Made by a program: the position numbers and the translations under genes. Positions 33,393 to 42,801 of a stretch of DNA of 64,000 bases are shown piece by piece. Source of the stretch: Hydrogenophaga intermedia (GTDB lineage Bacteria; Pseudomonadota; Gammaproteobacteria; Burkholderiales; Burkholderiaceae_C); NCBI RefSeq assembly GCF_000723405.1, contig NZ_CCAE010000001.1:1-64000 (forward strand). Reading direction: 5' to 3'. The notes beneath the pieces are model-generated. The model had not been told where the DNA came from. It saw only the letters and a list, made by a program, of their open reading frames with translations, and made no database searches. Each line of letters begins with the position of its first letter. The stretch's first letter is position 1.

Positions 33393-35387
33393 ATGCAAGG
33401 GACGAACGTGTTGTTCGGTCAGATTGCCGTGGTATTCAGCATCGTGATCGCCGGAGTGTGGAGCGCCACACAATGGACAGCTGCGACCCTTGGTTATCAG
33501 ATACGTCTTGGCTCGCCGTGGTTCGATTTCCTTGGCACGCCGATCTACCACCCGTGGAAGCTGTTCGAGTGGTGGTTCCTTTTCGACGCCTATGCGTCGC
33601 ACGTCTTTGACATTGGTGGCGCCATCGCGGGCGGAAGCGGCTTGGTGGCCGTGGTGGTCGCCATAGGCATGTCCATCTGGCGCTCGCGCCAATCTCGTCT
33701 GGTCACGACCTACGGCTCGGCCCGCTGGGCCGATGCCGCGGAAATCTGCAAAGCCGGGCTGACCCAGCCATCCGGAGTCTTCCTCGGCCTGCATGGCCGC
33801 CAGTACCTGCGACACGAAGGCCCAGAACACGTCCTGACCTTCGCGCCCACGCGCTCGGGCAAGGGCGTCGGCCTGGTGGTGCCCACGCTGCTGTCGTGGC
33901 CCGCGTCCGCCGTGATCCACGACATCAAGGGCGAGAACTGGGCTATCACCGCCGGCTGGCGCTCGCGCTTCTCGCACTGCCTGCTATTCAACCCTACCGA
34001 TGCGAAGTCCGCCGCCTACAACCCGCTGCTGGAAGTACGGCGCGGTGCGCATGAAGTGCGCGACGTGCAGAACATCGCGGACATTCTGGTCGATCCCGAA
34101 GGCGCGCTGGAGCGGCGCAACCACTGGGAGAAGACTTCGCACGCGCTGCTGGTCGGCGCGATCCTGCATGTGCTCTACGCCAGCGAGGACAAGACGCTGC
34201 GCGGCGTCGCCAACTTCCTGTCCGATCCCGCGTGTCCGTTCGAGGTGACGCTGCATCGGATGATGACGACGAAGCACCTCGGCGATGCACCGCATCCCGT
34301 CGTCGCGTCTGCTGCGCGCGAAGTGCTCAACAAGTCGGACAACGAGCGGTCCGGCGTGCTGTCCACCGCGATGAGTTTCCTTGGCCTGTACCGCGACCCC
34401 ACGGTGGCCGAAGTCACGTCGCGCTGCGACTGGCGCATCGCGGACCTGATTTCCGCGCAGCATCCTGTATCGCTGTACCTCGTGGTACCGCCGTCGGACA
34501 TCAGCCGCACCAAGCCGCTCATTCGTCTGATCCTCAACCAGATCGGACGGCGCCTCACTGAATCGCTCGATGGCAGCGACGGCGTGGAGCGCAAGCACAA
34601 GCTGCTGCTGATGCTCGACGAGTTCCCCGCACTCGGCCGGCTCGACTTCTTTGAATCCGCGCTCGCCTTCATGGCCGGCTACGGGCTGCGCGCCTTCCTG
34701 ATTTCGCAGTCGCTCAACCAGATCGACAAAGCCTACGGCCAGAACCATTCGATTCTGGACAACTGCCATGTGCGCGTGACCTTCGCCACCAACGACGAAC
34801 GCACGGCCAAGCGCATTTCCGAAACGCTGGGCACCGCCACCGAGCTGCGCGCGCAGCGCAACTACGCGGGCCATCGGCTCGCGCCCTGGCTCGGGCACCT
34901 GATGGTGTCGCGGCAGGAAACGGCGCGCCCGCTGCTCACGCCCGGCGAGGTGATGCAGCTCCCACCCGACGACGCCGTGGTGATGGTCTCCGGCCATCCG
35001 CCGATCAAGGCGAAGAAGCTGCGCTACTACGCGGACGCCAACTTCAAGCGCCGCGTGTTGCCAGCACCCACGCTGGCGCAGGGCCGCTACGCCGATGCCC
35101 CGGCCGCGCGGCCCGATGACTGGAGCGCCTTGGCGATTCCCGCCATGCCTGCCGTGCCCGCTGTGGCTTCGGACTTGGGAGACGCCAACGAAGGCGGCCC
35201 GCGCCAACAGCCCGAGCTGTCCGAAGTCGTCGCCTACAGCTCTGAATCCGAGCACGCGGCCAGCGATCTGGCGCTGCTCGATGACGACGACGATCTGCCG
35301 CTTCCCCTGCCGTCCCAGCTCGACCCGCGCTTGCAGCGCGCGGCTCGGCTGGCCGCCCTCAACCCCGACGACGGAATCCAGCTATGA
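33393..35387 (+). CDS. traG: TraG/VirD4 type IV coupling protein
   Basis: A 664-residue inner-membrane ATPase that brings the relaxase-DNA complex to the secretion channel. There are N-terminal membrane segments (about 5-25 and 65-90), Walker A FAPTRSGKGVGLV near residue 150, and Walker B LLLMLDEFPALG near 404, with the usual FLISQSLNQID helix after it. The C-terminal tail (about 560-664) is acidic and variable. GGAGG at 33381-33385 supports the ATG at 33393. Its stop overlaps the next gene. Confidence 0.95.
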   Translation: MQGTNVLFGQIAVVFSIVIAGVWSATQWTAATLGYQIRLGSPWFDFLGTPIYHPWKLFEWWFLFDAYASHVFDIGGAIAGGSGLVAVVVAIGMSIWRSRQSRLVTTYGSARWADAAEICKAGLTQPSGVFLGLHGRQYLRHEGPEHVLTFAPTRSGKGVGLVVPTLLSWPASAVIHDIKGENWAITAGWRSRFSHCLLFNPTDAKSAAYNPLLEVRRGAHEVRDVQNIADILVDPEGALERRNHWEKTSHALLVGAILHVLYASEDKTLRGVANFLSDPACPFEVTLHRMMTTKHLGDAPHPVVASAAREVLNKSDNERSGVLSTAMSFLGLYRDPTVAEVTSRCDWRIADLISAQHPVSLYLVVPPSDISRTKPLIRLILNQIGRRLTESLDGSDGVERKHKLLLMLDEFPALGRLDFFESALAFMAGYGLRAFLISQSLNQIDKAYGQNHSILDNCHVRVTFATNDERTAKRISETLGTATELRAQRNYAGHRLAPWLGHLMVSRQETARPLLTPGEVMQLPPDDAVVMVSGHPPIKAKKLRYYADANFKRRVLPAPTLAQGRYADAPAARPDDWSALAIPAMPAVPAVASDLGDANEGGPRQQPELSEVVAYSSESEHAASDLALLDDDDDLPLPLPSQLDPRLQRAARLAALNPDDGIQL

Positions 35388-35872
35388 GCCATCTTCATTC
35401 CCGCCATCGCCTGAACCTGTTCATCGAGCGCGACCATGCGAAGCGCCTGGACGAGCTGGCCGCGAAGAAAGGCGTCTCGAAATCCAGCATCGTCGCGGCC
35501 GCACTCGCGTCCTGGCTGTCGCCGGATGCGGCCGACCAGCGCGAAGCGGCGATGGCCAAGCGGCTGGATCGCCTGTCGCGCCAGTTCGAGAAGCTGGAGC
35601 GCGACCAGAACATCCAGATCGAAACGCTGGCGCTGTTCGTGCGCTACTACCTGACCGTCAGCACACCGCTGCCCGAGGCCCATCAGGAAGCCGCGAAGGC
35701 ACAGGGCAAGGCGCGCTTCGAGCAGTTCATCGAACAGCTCGGCCGCCACCTGCTGCGCGGGCGCAGCCTCGTGCGCGAAGTCTACGAGGAGATCCAGCCC
35801 GACACGCAGCGGCTGGACGAGACGGCGGCGCTGGCCGAAGCGCAGGAACGCGCGCAGGAGGCTGCCGCATGA
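35384..35872 (+). CDS. CopG-like ribbon-helix-helix protein between traG and trbB
   Basis: A 162-residue protein with an N-terminal ribbon-helix-helix (HRLNLFIERDHAKRLDELAA, then KKGVSKSSIVAAALASWLS) followed by helices with coiled-coil character (about 60-160). It overlaps traG and trbB by four bases each. This gene is always present at this site in Tn4371 elements and is thought to regulate the trb operon; it could also be an auxiliary DNA-processing protein. Evidence for either is context only. Confidence 0.85.
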   Translation: MSHLHSRHRLNLFIERDHAKRLDELAAKKGVSKSSIVAAALASWLSPDAADQREAAMAKRLDRLSRQFEKLERDQNIQIETLALFVRYYLTVSTPLPEAHQEAAKAQGKARFEQFIEQLGRHLLRGRSLVREVYEEIQPDTQRLDETAALAEAQERAQEAAA

Positions 35873-36882
35873 GTGCCGTCCCGCAGCCGCCATCGTCCTC
35901 TGTCACCTCGCTGGATCGGCGCATTCGCATGTTGCGCACGGCGATGGGGCCGCTGATCGCTTCCGCGCTCGAAGACCCGGACGTGGTGGAAGTGATGCTG
36001 AACCCGGACGGTGCGCTGTGGATCGACCGGCTCTCCACGGGCCGTGCCGCCACCGGCGAGTCGCTGTCGGCCGCCGATGGCGAGCGCATCATCCGCCTGG
36101 TCGCGGCGCACGTCGGCACGGAGGTGCATCGCGGCCGGCCGCTGCTGACCGCCGAGCTGCCAGAGACCGGCGAGCGCTTTGAGGGCATCCTGCCGCCGGC
36201 CGCGCCGGGTCCGGCCTTCGCCCTGCGCAAGCGTGCCGTGGGCGTAATCGGCCTGGCCGACTACGTGGGCGACGGCATCCTGAGTGCGGAGCAGGCCGAG
36301 TTCCTGCGCCGCGCCGTGCGCGAGCGCCAGAACATCCTGATCGCCGGCGGCACCAGCACCGGCAAGACCACGCTCGCCAATGCGCTGCTGGCCGAAATCG
36401 CCAGCACTGGTGATCGCGTGCTGGTGCTCGAAGACACGGTGGAGCTTCAGTGTTCTGCCCGCGACCATGTGCCGCTGCGCACCCGCGCCGGGGTTGTGAG
36501 CATGCAGGAACTGGTGCGCGCCACGATGCGCCTGCGCCCCGACCGCGTGATCGTCGGCGAAGTGCGCGGCGGCGAGGCGCTGGACCTCATCAAGGTGTGG
36601 GGCACAGGGCATCCCGGCGGCATTGCCACGCTGCACGCCAGCTCCGCGCACGGCGCGCTGCTGCGCCTCGAACAACTGATTCTCGAAGTCGCCATGACGC
36701 CGCCGCGCGCGCTGATCGCCGAAGCGGTGAACGTCATTGTCTTCATTGCCGGGCGCGGCCGTGCCCGCCAGGTCCAGACCGTCGCCCGCGTGACCGGCTT
36801 CGACGGTCAGGGCTACCAACTCGACGACGCGCTCGCGCCGCTTCCTTCCCCGTCCTCAACCCACTCTGGAGAACTGCCATGA
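35869..36882 (+). CDS. trbB: TrbB, VirB11-type traffic ATPase
   Basis: A 337-residue hexameric cytoplasmic ATPase that powers pilus assembly and transfer. It has Walker A GGTSTGKTT (about 159-167), an Asp box LVLEDTVELQC, Walker B-like RPDRVIVGEVRGGEALDL and the His box GHPGGIATLHASSA. Length is normal for TrbB. The ATG at 35869 overlaps the previous stop (ATGA), and its own stop overlaps trbC the same way. Confidence 0.95.
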   Translation: MSAVPQPPSSSVTSLDRRIRMLRTAMGPLIASALEDPDVVEVMLNPDGALWIDRLSTGRAATGESLSAADGERIIRLVAAHVGTEVHRGRPLLTAELPETGERFEGILPPAAPGPAFALRKRAVGVIGLADYVGDGILSAEQAEFLRRAVRERQNILIAGGTSTGKTTLANALLAEIASTGDRVLVLEDTVELQCSARDHVPLRTRAGVVSMQELVRATMRLRPDRVIVGEVRGGEALDLIKVWGTGHPGGIATLHASSAHGALLRLEQLILEVAMTPPRALIAEAVNVIVFIAGRGRARQVQTVARVTGFDGQGYQLDDALAPLPSPSSTHSGELP

Positions 36883-37265
36883 CGCCTGCTTACGTTTCTC
36901 ATGATTCCCGCATTTCCGTAAATCCGCTTTCCCTGCTCGCACGCCTACGGTGCCTGGCCGGGCCAGCACAACAGGGGCTGCTGCTGGCGGTCGTATTCCT
37001 GCTGGCGACCGGCACGGCGCACGCGGCCGGTTCCAGCATGCCCTGGGAAGGGCCGCTGCAAGCCATCCTCGACTCCATCCAGGGGCCGGTGGCGCGCATC
37101 GTCGCAGTCATCATCATCATTGCCACCGGCCTGGCGCTGGCCTTCGGCGACACGTCGGGCGGCTTTCGCAAACTGGTCCAGATCGTCTTCGGCCTGTCCA
37201 TCGCGTTCGCGGCGTCCTCGTTCTTCCTGTCCTTCTTCAGCTTCTCCGGTGGGGCTGTCGTATGA
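36879..37265 (+). CDS. trbC: TrbC, VirB2-type pilin
   Basis: A 128-residue propilin. The signal region LLAVVFLLATGTAHAAGSS is followed by two hydrophobic helices (IVAVIIIIATGLALAFG and FGLSIAFAASSFFLSFF) separated by a basic turn, the VirB2/TrbC fold. In the RP4 model TraF processes and cyclises it, and a TraF gene is present in this element. It overlaps trbB and trbD. Confidence 0.92.
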   Translation: MTPAYVSHDSRISVNPLSLLARLRCLAGPAQQGLLLAVVFLLATGTAHAAGSSMPWEGPLQAILDSIQGPVARIVAVIIIIATGLALAFGDTSGGFRKLVQIVFGLSIAFAASSFFLSFFSFSGGAVV

Positions 37266-37534
37266 GTGCGCCCGATGAGTTCGCCAGCGGCTTCGAGGTG
37301 CCGCTGCATCGTTCGTTGACCGAAACCATCCTGCTGGGCGGTGCGCCGCGCACGGTCGCCATTGCCAACGGCACGCTGGCCGCCGCCGTGGGACTGGGCC
37401 TGCAACTGTGGATTCCGGGTCTGGTGATGTGGATCGTCGGCCATTCGCTCGCGGTATGGGGGGCGCGCGTCGATCCGCAGTTCATGCAGGTGTTCGCGCG
37501 GCACATCAAGCACAAGCCTCTGCTGGACGTGTGA
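37262..37534 (+). CDS. trbD: TrbD, VirB3-type protein
   Basis: A 90-residue inner-membrane protein with the VirB3 pattern: a soluble start (EVPLHRSLTETILLGGAPRT), then two close membrane segments (IANGTLAAAVGLGLQLW and GLVMWIVGHSLAVWGARVDP) and a short tail. VirB3 proteins help pilus biogenesis with the VirB4 ATPase, here TrbE, encoded 10 bases later. Confidence 0.92.
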   Translation: MSAPDEFASGFEVPLHRSLTETILLGGAPRTVAIANGTLAAAVGLGLQLWIPGLVMWIVGHSLAVWGARVDPQFMQVFARHIKHKPLLDV

Positions 37535-37544
37535 GGACGACGCC

Positions 37545-39983
37545 ATGTTGCATCTCGCCGAATACCGTCAGCGTCCCGCACTGCTCGCCGACTGGCTGCC
37601 CTGGGCCGGGTTGATGGCGCCCGGCATCGTGCTCAACAAGGACGGTTCGTTCCAAAGGACAGCATGCTTTCGCGGGCCGGACCTGGACAGCGCGACGCAG
37701 GGCGAGCTGATCGCCACGTCAGCGCGGCTCAACAACGCGCTACGCCGCCTGGGTTCCGGGTGGGCCTTGTTCGTCGAGGCCGAAAGGCTGTCAGCGGCTG
37801 ACTATCCGCAGTCCGAGTTTCCCGAACCGCTGTCCTGGCTGGTGGACGAGGAACGCCGAGCGGTGTTCGAGGAAGACCAGAGTCACTTCGATAGCCGCTA
37901 TCACCTGACGCTGGTGTGCCTGCCGCCGGAGGAGTCCCGCGCACGCGCCGCGAATCTGCTCTACGAGAATACGTCGCAGCGTGGCGTGGATTGGCATGAA
38001 CGCCTGATCGCCTTCATCGCGGAGACGGATCGTTGCTTCGACCTGCTCGACGGCGTGATGCCAGAGATTGCCTGGCTCGACGACAGCGAAACGCTTACCT
38101 ATCTGCACGCCACCATCTCCACGCGGCGTTATCACGTGGCCGTGCCGGAGCATCCGTTTCACCTCGATGCGCTGCTGACCGACTGCCCGCTGACCGGCGG
38201 GCTTGCGCCGATGTTGGGCGATGCGCATTTGCGCGTGGTGTCGGTGCGCGGCTTCCCGACCTCGACCTGGCCGGGGCTGCTCGACGACCTGAACCGACTC
38301 GGCTTCGCCTATCGCTGGAGCACGCGCTTCCTCTGCATGGACAAGTCCGAGGCGGAAAAGGAACTCGGCCGCCTGCGCCGCCAGTGGTTCGCCAAGCGCA
38401 AGAACGTCGTCGCACTGCTGCGCGAGACGATCTTTCAACAGGAAAGCCCGCTGGTCGATACCGACGCATCGAACAAGGCGGTGGACGCCGATGCGGCCTT
38501 GCAGGAGCTGGGCAGCGATCAAGTCGCTTTCGGCTACGTCACCGCGACCGTGACGGTGCTCGATACCGATGCCGGCGCGGCCGACGAGAAGCTGCGCAGG
38601 GTGGAGCGCGTCATTCAGGGCCGGGGTTTCGTCACGATCCCTGAAACACTCAACGCGGTGGAGGCGTGGCTGTCGTCGATTCCGGGCAACGCCTACGCGA
38701 ACGTGCGCCAGCCCATCGTCTCGACGCTGAACCTCGCGCACCTGATGCCGGTGTCGGCGGTGTGGGCCGGGCCGGAGAAGAATGCCCACCTCGACGGGCC
38801 ACCCTTGATCGTCACGCGCACCGATGGCGCCACGCCGTTCCGTCTGGTGACGCACATCGGCGATGTCGGCCACACCCTTGTCGTTGGACCGACCGGCATG
38901 GGCAAGTCCGTGTTGCTCGCCACGCTGGCGATGCAATTCCGCCGTTATCCCGGCTCACGCATTTTCGCCTTCGACATGGGCCGCTCGATGCGCGCCACCA
39001 TCCTCGGCCTCGGTGGCGAGCACTACGACCTGGGCACGGACAGCGGCATCGCGTTTCAGCCGCTCGCGCGCATCGACCAAGAAAGCTACCGCACTTGGGC
39101 CGCCGAATGGCTCGAAGGCCGGATGCTGCGTGAAGGCGCGAGCATCGGCCCCGACGAGAAGGCGGCCATCTGGTCGGCGCTGGAAAGTCTCGCCGGTGCG
39201 CCGGTGGAGCAGCGCACGCTGACCGGGTTTTCCGTGCTGTTGCAGAACAACGCGCTACGCCAGGCGCTCGCGCCCTACGTGCTCGGCGGCGCGCACGGCA
39301 GTTTGCTCGATGCCGATCACGACCGTCTGGGCACCGCCGACGTGCAGGGTTTCGAGATGGAGGAACTGATGGCGAGCCGCGCCGCCGTGCTGGCGGTACT
39401 CGGTTATCTGTTCGCGCGCTTCGACGAGCGTTTCGACGGCGCACCGACTTTGCTGATTCTCGACGAGGCGTGGCTGTTCCTCGACGACCCGGTGTTCGCC
39501 GCGCGCATCCGCCAGTGGTTGAAGACGCTGCGCAAGAAAAACGTGTCGGTGATCTTCGCCACGCAGTCGCTGGCGGACATCAAGGACTCCAGCATCGCGC
39601 CGGCCATCGTGGAGAGCTGCGCAAGCCGCATCTTCCTGCCCAATCCACAAGCCACTGAGCCGCAAATCCGCAAGATCTACGAAGGCTTCGGCCTCAACGC
39701 CCGGCAAATCGAGATCGTCGCCACCGCGCAGCCCAAGCGCGACTACTACTACCAGTCGCGGCTGGGCAATCGCCTCTTTGACCTCGACCTGGGGCCGGTC
39801 GCGCTGGCCTTCGCCGGTGCTTCGACGCCGCAGGACCAGCGCGACATTGACGCGGTGGAAGCGTCGGCTTCGTCTTCCAGCTTCGCAGCCGCCTGGCTGC
39901 GCCACTGCGGCCTGGACTGGGCGGCCGATCTGCTGCCGTCCGCACCTGCCGCTTCCAATCCACCACAGGAGAAACCGTCATGA
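37545..39983 (+). CDS. trbE: TrbE, VirB4-type ATPase
   Basis: An 812-residue ATPase, the largest energiser of the mating channel. The N-terminal CagE/VirB4 domain is followed by Walker A VVGPTGMGKSVLL (about 445-457), then Walker B TLLILDEAWLFLDDP, the VIFATQSLADIKDSS motif and a C-terminal SRIFLPNPQA block. Full length and intact motifs indicate a working protein. It starts 10 bases after trbD and overlaps trbJ by four. Confidence 0.95.
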   Translation: MLHLAEYRQRPALLADWLPWAGLMAPGIVLNKDGSFQRTACFRGPDLDSATQGELIATSARLNNALRRLGSGWALFVEAERLSAADYPQSEFPEPLSWLVDEERRAVFEEDQSHFDSRYHLTLVCLPPEESRARAANLLYENTSQRGVDWHERLIAFIAETDRCFDLLDGVMPEIAWLDDSETLTYLHATISTRRYHVAVPEHPFHLDALLTDCPLTGGLAPMLGDAHLRVVSVRGFPTSTWPGLLDDLNRLGFAYRWSTRFLCMDKSEAEKELGRLRRQWFAKRKNVVALLRETIFQQESPLVDTDASNKAVDADAALQELGSDQVAFGYVTATVTVLDTDAGAADEKLRRVERVIQGRGFVTIPETLNAVEAWLSSIPGNAYANVRQPIVSTLNLAHLMPVSAVWAGPEKNAHLDGPPLIVTRTDGATPFRLVTHIGDVGHTLVVGPTGMGKSVLLATLAMQFRRYPGSRIFAFDMGRSMRATILGLGGEHYDLGTDSGIAFQPLARIDQESYRTWAAEWLEGRMLREGASIGPDEKAAIWSALESLAGAPVEQRTLTGFSVLLQNNALRQALAPYVLGGAHGSLLDADHDRLGTADVQGFEMEELMASRAAVLAVLGYLFARFDERFDGAPTLLILDEAWLFLDDPVFAARIRQWLKTLRKKNVSVIFATQSLADIKDSSIAPAIVESCASRIFLPNPQATEPQIRKIYEGFGLNARQIEIVATAQPKRDYYYQSRLGNRLFDLDLGPVALAFAGASTPQDQRDIDAVEASASSSSFAAAWLRHCGLDWAADLLPSAPAASNPPQEKPS

Positions 39984-40711
39984 AGAAGACACTTCTTGCG
40001 ACCGTCGCTGCCGCTCTGTTCTGCACGCTGCCTGCCGCGCAGGCGCAATGGGCGGTGATTGACCCGACCAACCTGATCCAGAACACGCTGACCGCGATCC
40101 GCACGCTGGAGCAGATCAACAACCAGGTGCGGCAGCTTCAGAACGAAGCGCAGATGCTCATCAACCAGGCACGCAATCTGACGAGCCTCGACTACAACGT
40201 GGTCAATCGCCTGCGCTCGACGCTGGCGACCACCGAACGCCTGATCGCCGAGGCGCAGGGTCTGGCCTACGACGTGACGAACATGGATCGGGAATTCGCC
40301 CGGCTGTACCCGCACGAATACGCCGCGACCGTCAGTGGTGACCGCATGGCGCAGGACGCGCGCGAACGCTGGCGACACACGCTCGACGGCCTGCACACAG
40401 CCATGCGGATGCAGGCGCAGGTGTCGCAGAACCTCAACGAGGACGAAGGCGTGCTGGCCGATCTGGTCGGCCAGAGCCAGTCGGCCACCGGCGCGTTGCA
40501 AGCCATGCAGGCAACCAACCAGTTGCTGGCCTTGCAGGCCAAGCAGGCGATCCAGGCGCAGCAGCTCCAGTTGACGCAGGACCGCGCCGCGTCGCTGGAA
40601 CTGGCGCGGCAGGCAGCAGCCACCGAGCGCGCCCGCGAAGTGCGGCGACGCTTCCACGGCGAAGGCACGCCCTACACGCCGCAGACCGTGCCGTTCTACG
40701 GCGGCGACTGA
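39980..40711 (+). CDS. trbJ: TrbJ, VirB5-type protein
   Basis: A 243-residue exported protein with a clear signal peptide (KKTLLATVAAALFCTLPAAQA) and a long, Gln-rich coiled coil (TLEQINNQVRQLQNEAQMLI and later repeats). VirB5/TrbJ proteins are minor pilus components that contact the recipient. An RP4-type trb operon would encode a small lipoprotein (TrbK) after this gene; here trbL follows 12 bases later, as in other Tn4371 elements. Confidence 0.92.
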   Translation: MKKTLLATVAAALFCTLPAAQAQWAVIDPTNLIQNTLTAIRTLEQINNQVRQLQNEAQMLINQARNLTSLDYNVVNRLRSTLATTERLIAEAQGLAYDVTNMDREFARLYPHEYAATVSGDRMAQDARERWRHTLDGLHTAMRMQAQVSQNLNEDEGVLADLVGQSQSATGALQAMQATNQLLALQAKQAIQAQQLQLTQDRAASLELARQAAATERAREVRRRFHGEGTPYTPQTVPFYGGD

Positions 40712-40722
40712 GGGCACGCGCC

Positions 40723-42084
40723 ATGAACGACATCTCGGTGATCGACCGCTTCCTCATCGTCTTCTCCACCTACATCGACTCGGGCTTCGGTCTGCTGGGT
40801 GGCGAGGTTGCGTTCCTCACCGCCACCTTGATCGTGATCGACATGACCATCGCGGGCCTCTATTGGGCGATGAGCCATGCCACCGGCCAGGGCGACGATG
40901 TGATCGCCAAGCTGATCCGCAAGGTGCTCTACATCGGTGCCTTCGCTTACATCATCGGCAATTTCAACTGGCTGGCCAGCATCGTGTTCCGCTCGTTCGC
41001 GGGTTTGGGATTGATGGCTTCGGGATCGACCATCACGCAGGCGGAGTTCCTGCAACCCGGCCGGCTGGCCAAGGTGGGCGTTGACGCCGGCGCGCCGATC
41101 CTCGAACAGATCAGCGACATGGCGGGCTTTCCCGAGGTGTTCGTGAACGTGACACCCATCGCGGTCATGTTTCTGGCCTGGCTCGTGGTGATCGTCACGT
41201 TCTTCGTGTTGGCGATCCAGCTTTTCATCACGTTGATCGAGTTCAAGCTGACGACGCTTGCCGGCTTCGTGCTGGTGCCGTTCGCGCTGTGGAACAAGAC
41301 CGCGTTCCTGGCCGAGAAGGTGCTGGGCAATGTGGTGTCGTCGGGCATCAAGGTGCTGGTGCTGGCGGTGATCGTCGGCATCGGCACCGGCCTGTTCGCC
41401 GAATTCCAGGTCGCGCCGGACGAACCCTCCATCGACCATGCGCTGGTCATCATGTTGGCATCCCTTGCGCTGCTGGCGCTCGGGATCTTCGGGCCGGGTA
41501 TTGCTACCGGACTGGTGTCCGGTTCGCCGCAGCTCGGCGCCGGTGCGATGGCGGGAGCCACGCTCGGCGCGGCCGGGACCGCCGTTGCCGTGGGTGCGGT
41601 AGCCACCGGCGTCGGTGGTGCCGTTGCGGCCGGCGCGCGCATGGCACCTGGCGCTGCCCGCATGGCCGTCGGCGGCGCACGTTCGATGGCATCGACCGCG
41701 AGCAGCGCCAAGTCGGCCTTCCAAGCGGGTTCCTCTGGTGCCGGCGGTGGCCTCAAGGGCGCGGCGGCCGGTCTGGGCAATGTTGCCAGGACCGGCGCGC
41801 AGTCGGTCGGGCAGCGCGTGGCCGCCGGTGTGCATTCGCTGAAGGCGCGTGCCGCTGCCGCCATCAATCCCGATGCTTCCACGGGCAGCGCTGCTACCGG
41901 CTCGGCCGCTCAGGGCGGCAGTGCGGACGCCGCCGCCAGCACCGGACAACCCGCGTGGGCGAGGCGCTTGCAACGCCGCCAGCAGCTCACCCATGCCGCC
42001 ACCACCGTCGCGCACACGCTGCGCGGTGGCGACGGCGGCGGCTCGGGCAGCGGCCCCAGCCTGCGCGACCCATCGAACTCATAA
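40723..42084 (+). CDS. trbL: TrbL, VirB6-type channel protein
   Basis: A 453-residue polytopic inner-membrane protein with at least five hydrophobic segments between about 20 and 260 (for example FLTATLIVIDMTIAGLYWAM and IAVMFLAWLVVIVTFFVL). Beyond that is a long Ala/Gly-rich, low-complexity tail (about 265-453) that probably reaches the cytoplasm or periplasm. VirB6/TrbL forms part of the DNA path through the inner membrane. The tail is typical of this family, not a sign of damage. Confidence 0.92.
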   Translation: MNDISVIDRFLIVFSTYIDSGFGLLGGEVAFLTATLIVIDMTIAGLYWAMSHATGQGDDVIAKLIRKVLYIGAFAYIIGNFNWLASIVFRSFAGLGLMASGSTITQAEFLQPGRLAKVGVDAGAPILEQISDMAGFPEVFVNVTPIAVMFLAWLVVIVTFFVLAIQLFITLIEFKLTTLAGFVLVPFALWNKTAFLAEKVLGNVVSSGIKVLVLAVIVGIGTGLFAEFQVAPDEPSIDHALVIMLASLALLALGIFGPGIATGLVSGSPQLGAGAMAGATLGAAGTAVAVGAVATGVGGAVAAGARMAPGAARMAVGGARSMASTASSAKSAFQAGSSGAGGGLKGAAAGLGNVARTGAQSVGQRVAAGVHSLKARAAAAINPDASTGSAATGSAAQGGSADAAASTGQPAWARRLQRRQQLTHAATTVAHTLRGGDGGGSGSGPSLRDPSNS

Positions 42085-42096
42085 GGAGAACCTGCC

Positions 42097-42801
42097 ATGC
42101 GATTCAAACGACCGCAGGTGCGCTATGCCGACACACCACAGCCGGCCACGCCGTACCAGGCTGCCGAACAGGTGTGGGACGAGCGCATCGGCTCGGCCCG
42201 CGCACAGGCGAAGAACTGGCGGCTGATGGCCTTCGGCTGCCTCGCGCTCGCGCTGCTGATGGCGGGCGGCCTCGTCTGGCGCTCGGCGCAGTCCATCGTC
42301 ACGCCCTACGTGGTGGAGGTGGACCACGGCGGGCAGGTGCGCGCCGTCGGTGAGGCAGCCACGCCGTACCGGCCAACAGACGTGCAGATCGGCTATCACT
42401 TGGCACGTTTCGTCACGATAGTTCGCTCGTTGTCCATCGACCCGATCGTGGTGCGGGACAACTGGCTCGAAGCCTACGACTACACCACCGACCGCGGCGC
42501 GGCCGTGCTCAACGACTACGCGCGCACCAACGATCCCTTTGCGCGGATCGGCCGGGAAACGGTGACGGTGGAGATCAACAGCGTTGTACGCGCCAGCGAC
42601 ACGTCGTTCAACGTGCGCTGGACGGAGCGCCGCTACGTCAACGGCGCGGCGGCAGGGCTGGAACGCTGGACGGCGGTGGTCTCCATCGTGCTGCAAACGC
42701 CGCGCACCGAGGAACGGTTGCGCCGCAATCCATTGGGCATCTACGTCAACGGCCTGTCATGGAGCCGTGAACTCGACTCAACCGAAGGAGGCAGGCCATG
42801 A
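42097..42801 (+). CDS. trbF: TrbF, VirB8-type protein
   Basis: A 234-residue bitopic protein: cytoplasmic start, one membrane segment (MAFGCLALALLMAGGLVW, about 43-60) and a periplasmic VirB8 domain with YVVEVDHGGQVRAVG, ARTNDPFARIG and SFNVRWTERRYV. It helps assemble the channel core. AAGGAG precedes the ATG, and the stop overlaps trbG. Confidence 0.93.
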   Translation: MRFKRPQVRYADTPQPATPYQAAEQVWDERIGSARAQAKNWRLMAFGCLALALLMAGGLVWRSAQSIVTPYVVEVDHGGQVRAVGEAATPYRPTDVQIGYHLARFVTIVRSLSIDPIVVRDNWLEAYDYTTDRGAAVLNDYARTNDPFARIGRETVTVEINSVVRASDTSFNVRWTERRYVNGAAAGLERWTAVVSIVLQTPRTEERLRRNPLGIYVNGLSWSRELDSTEGGRP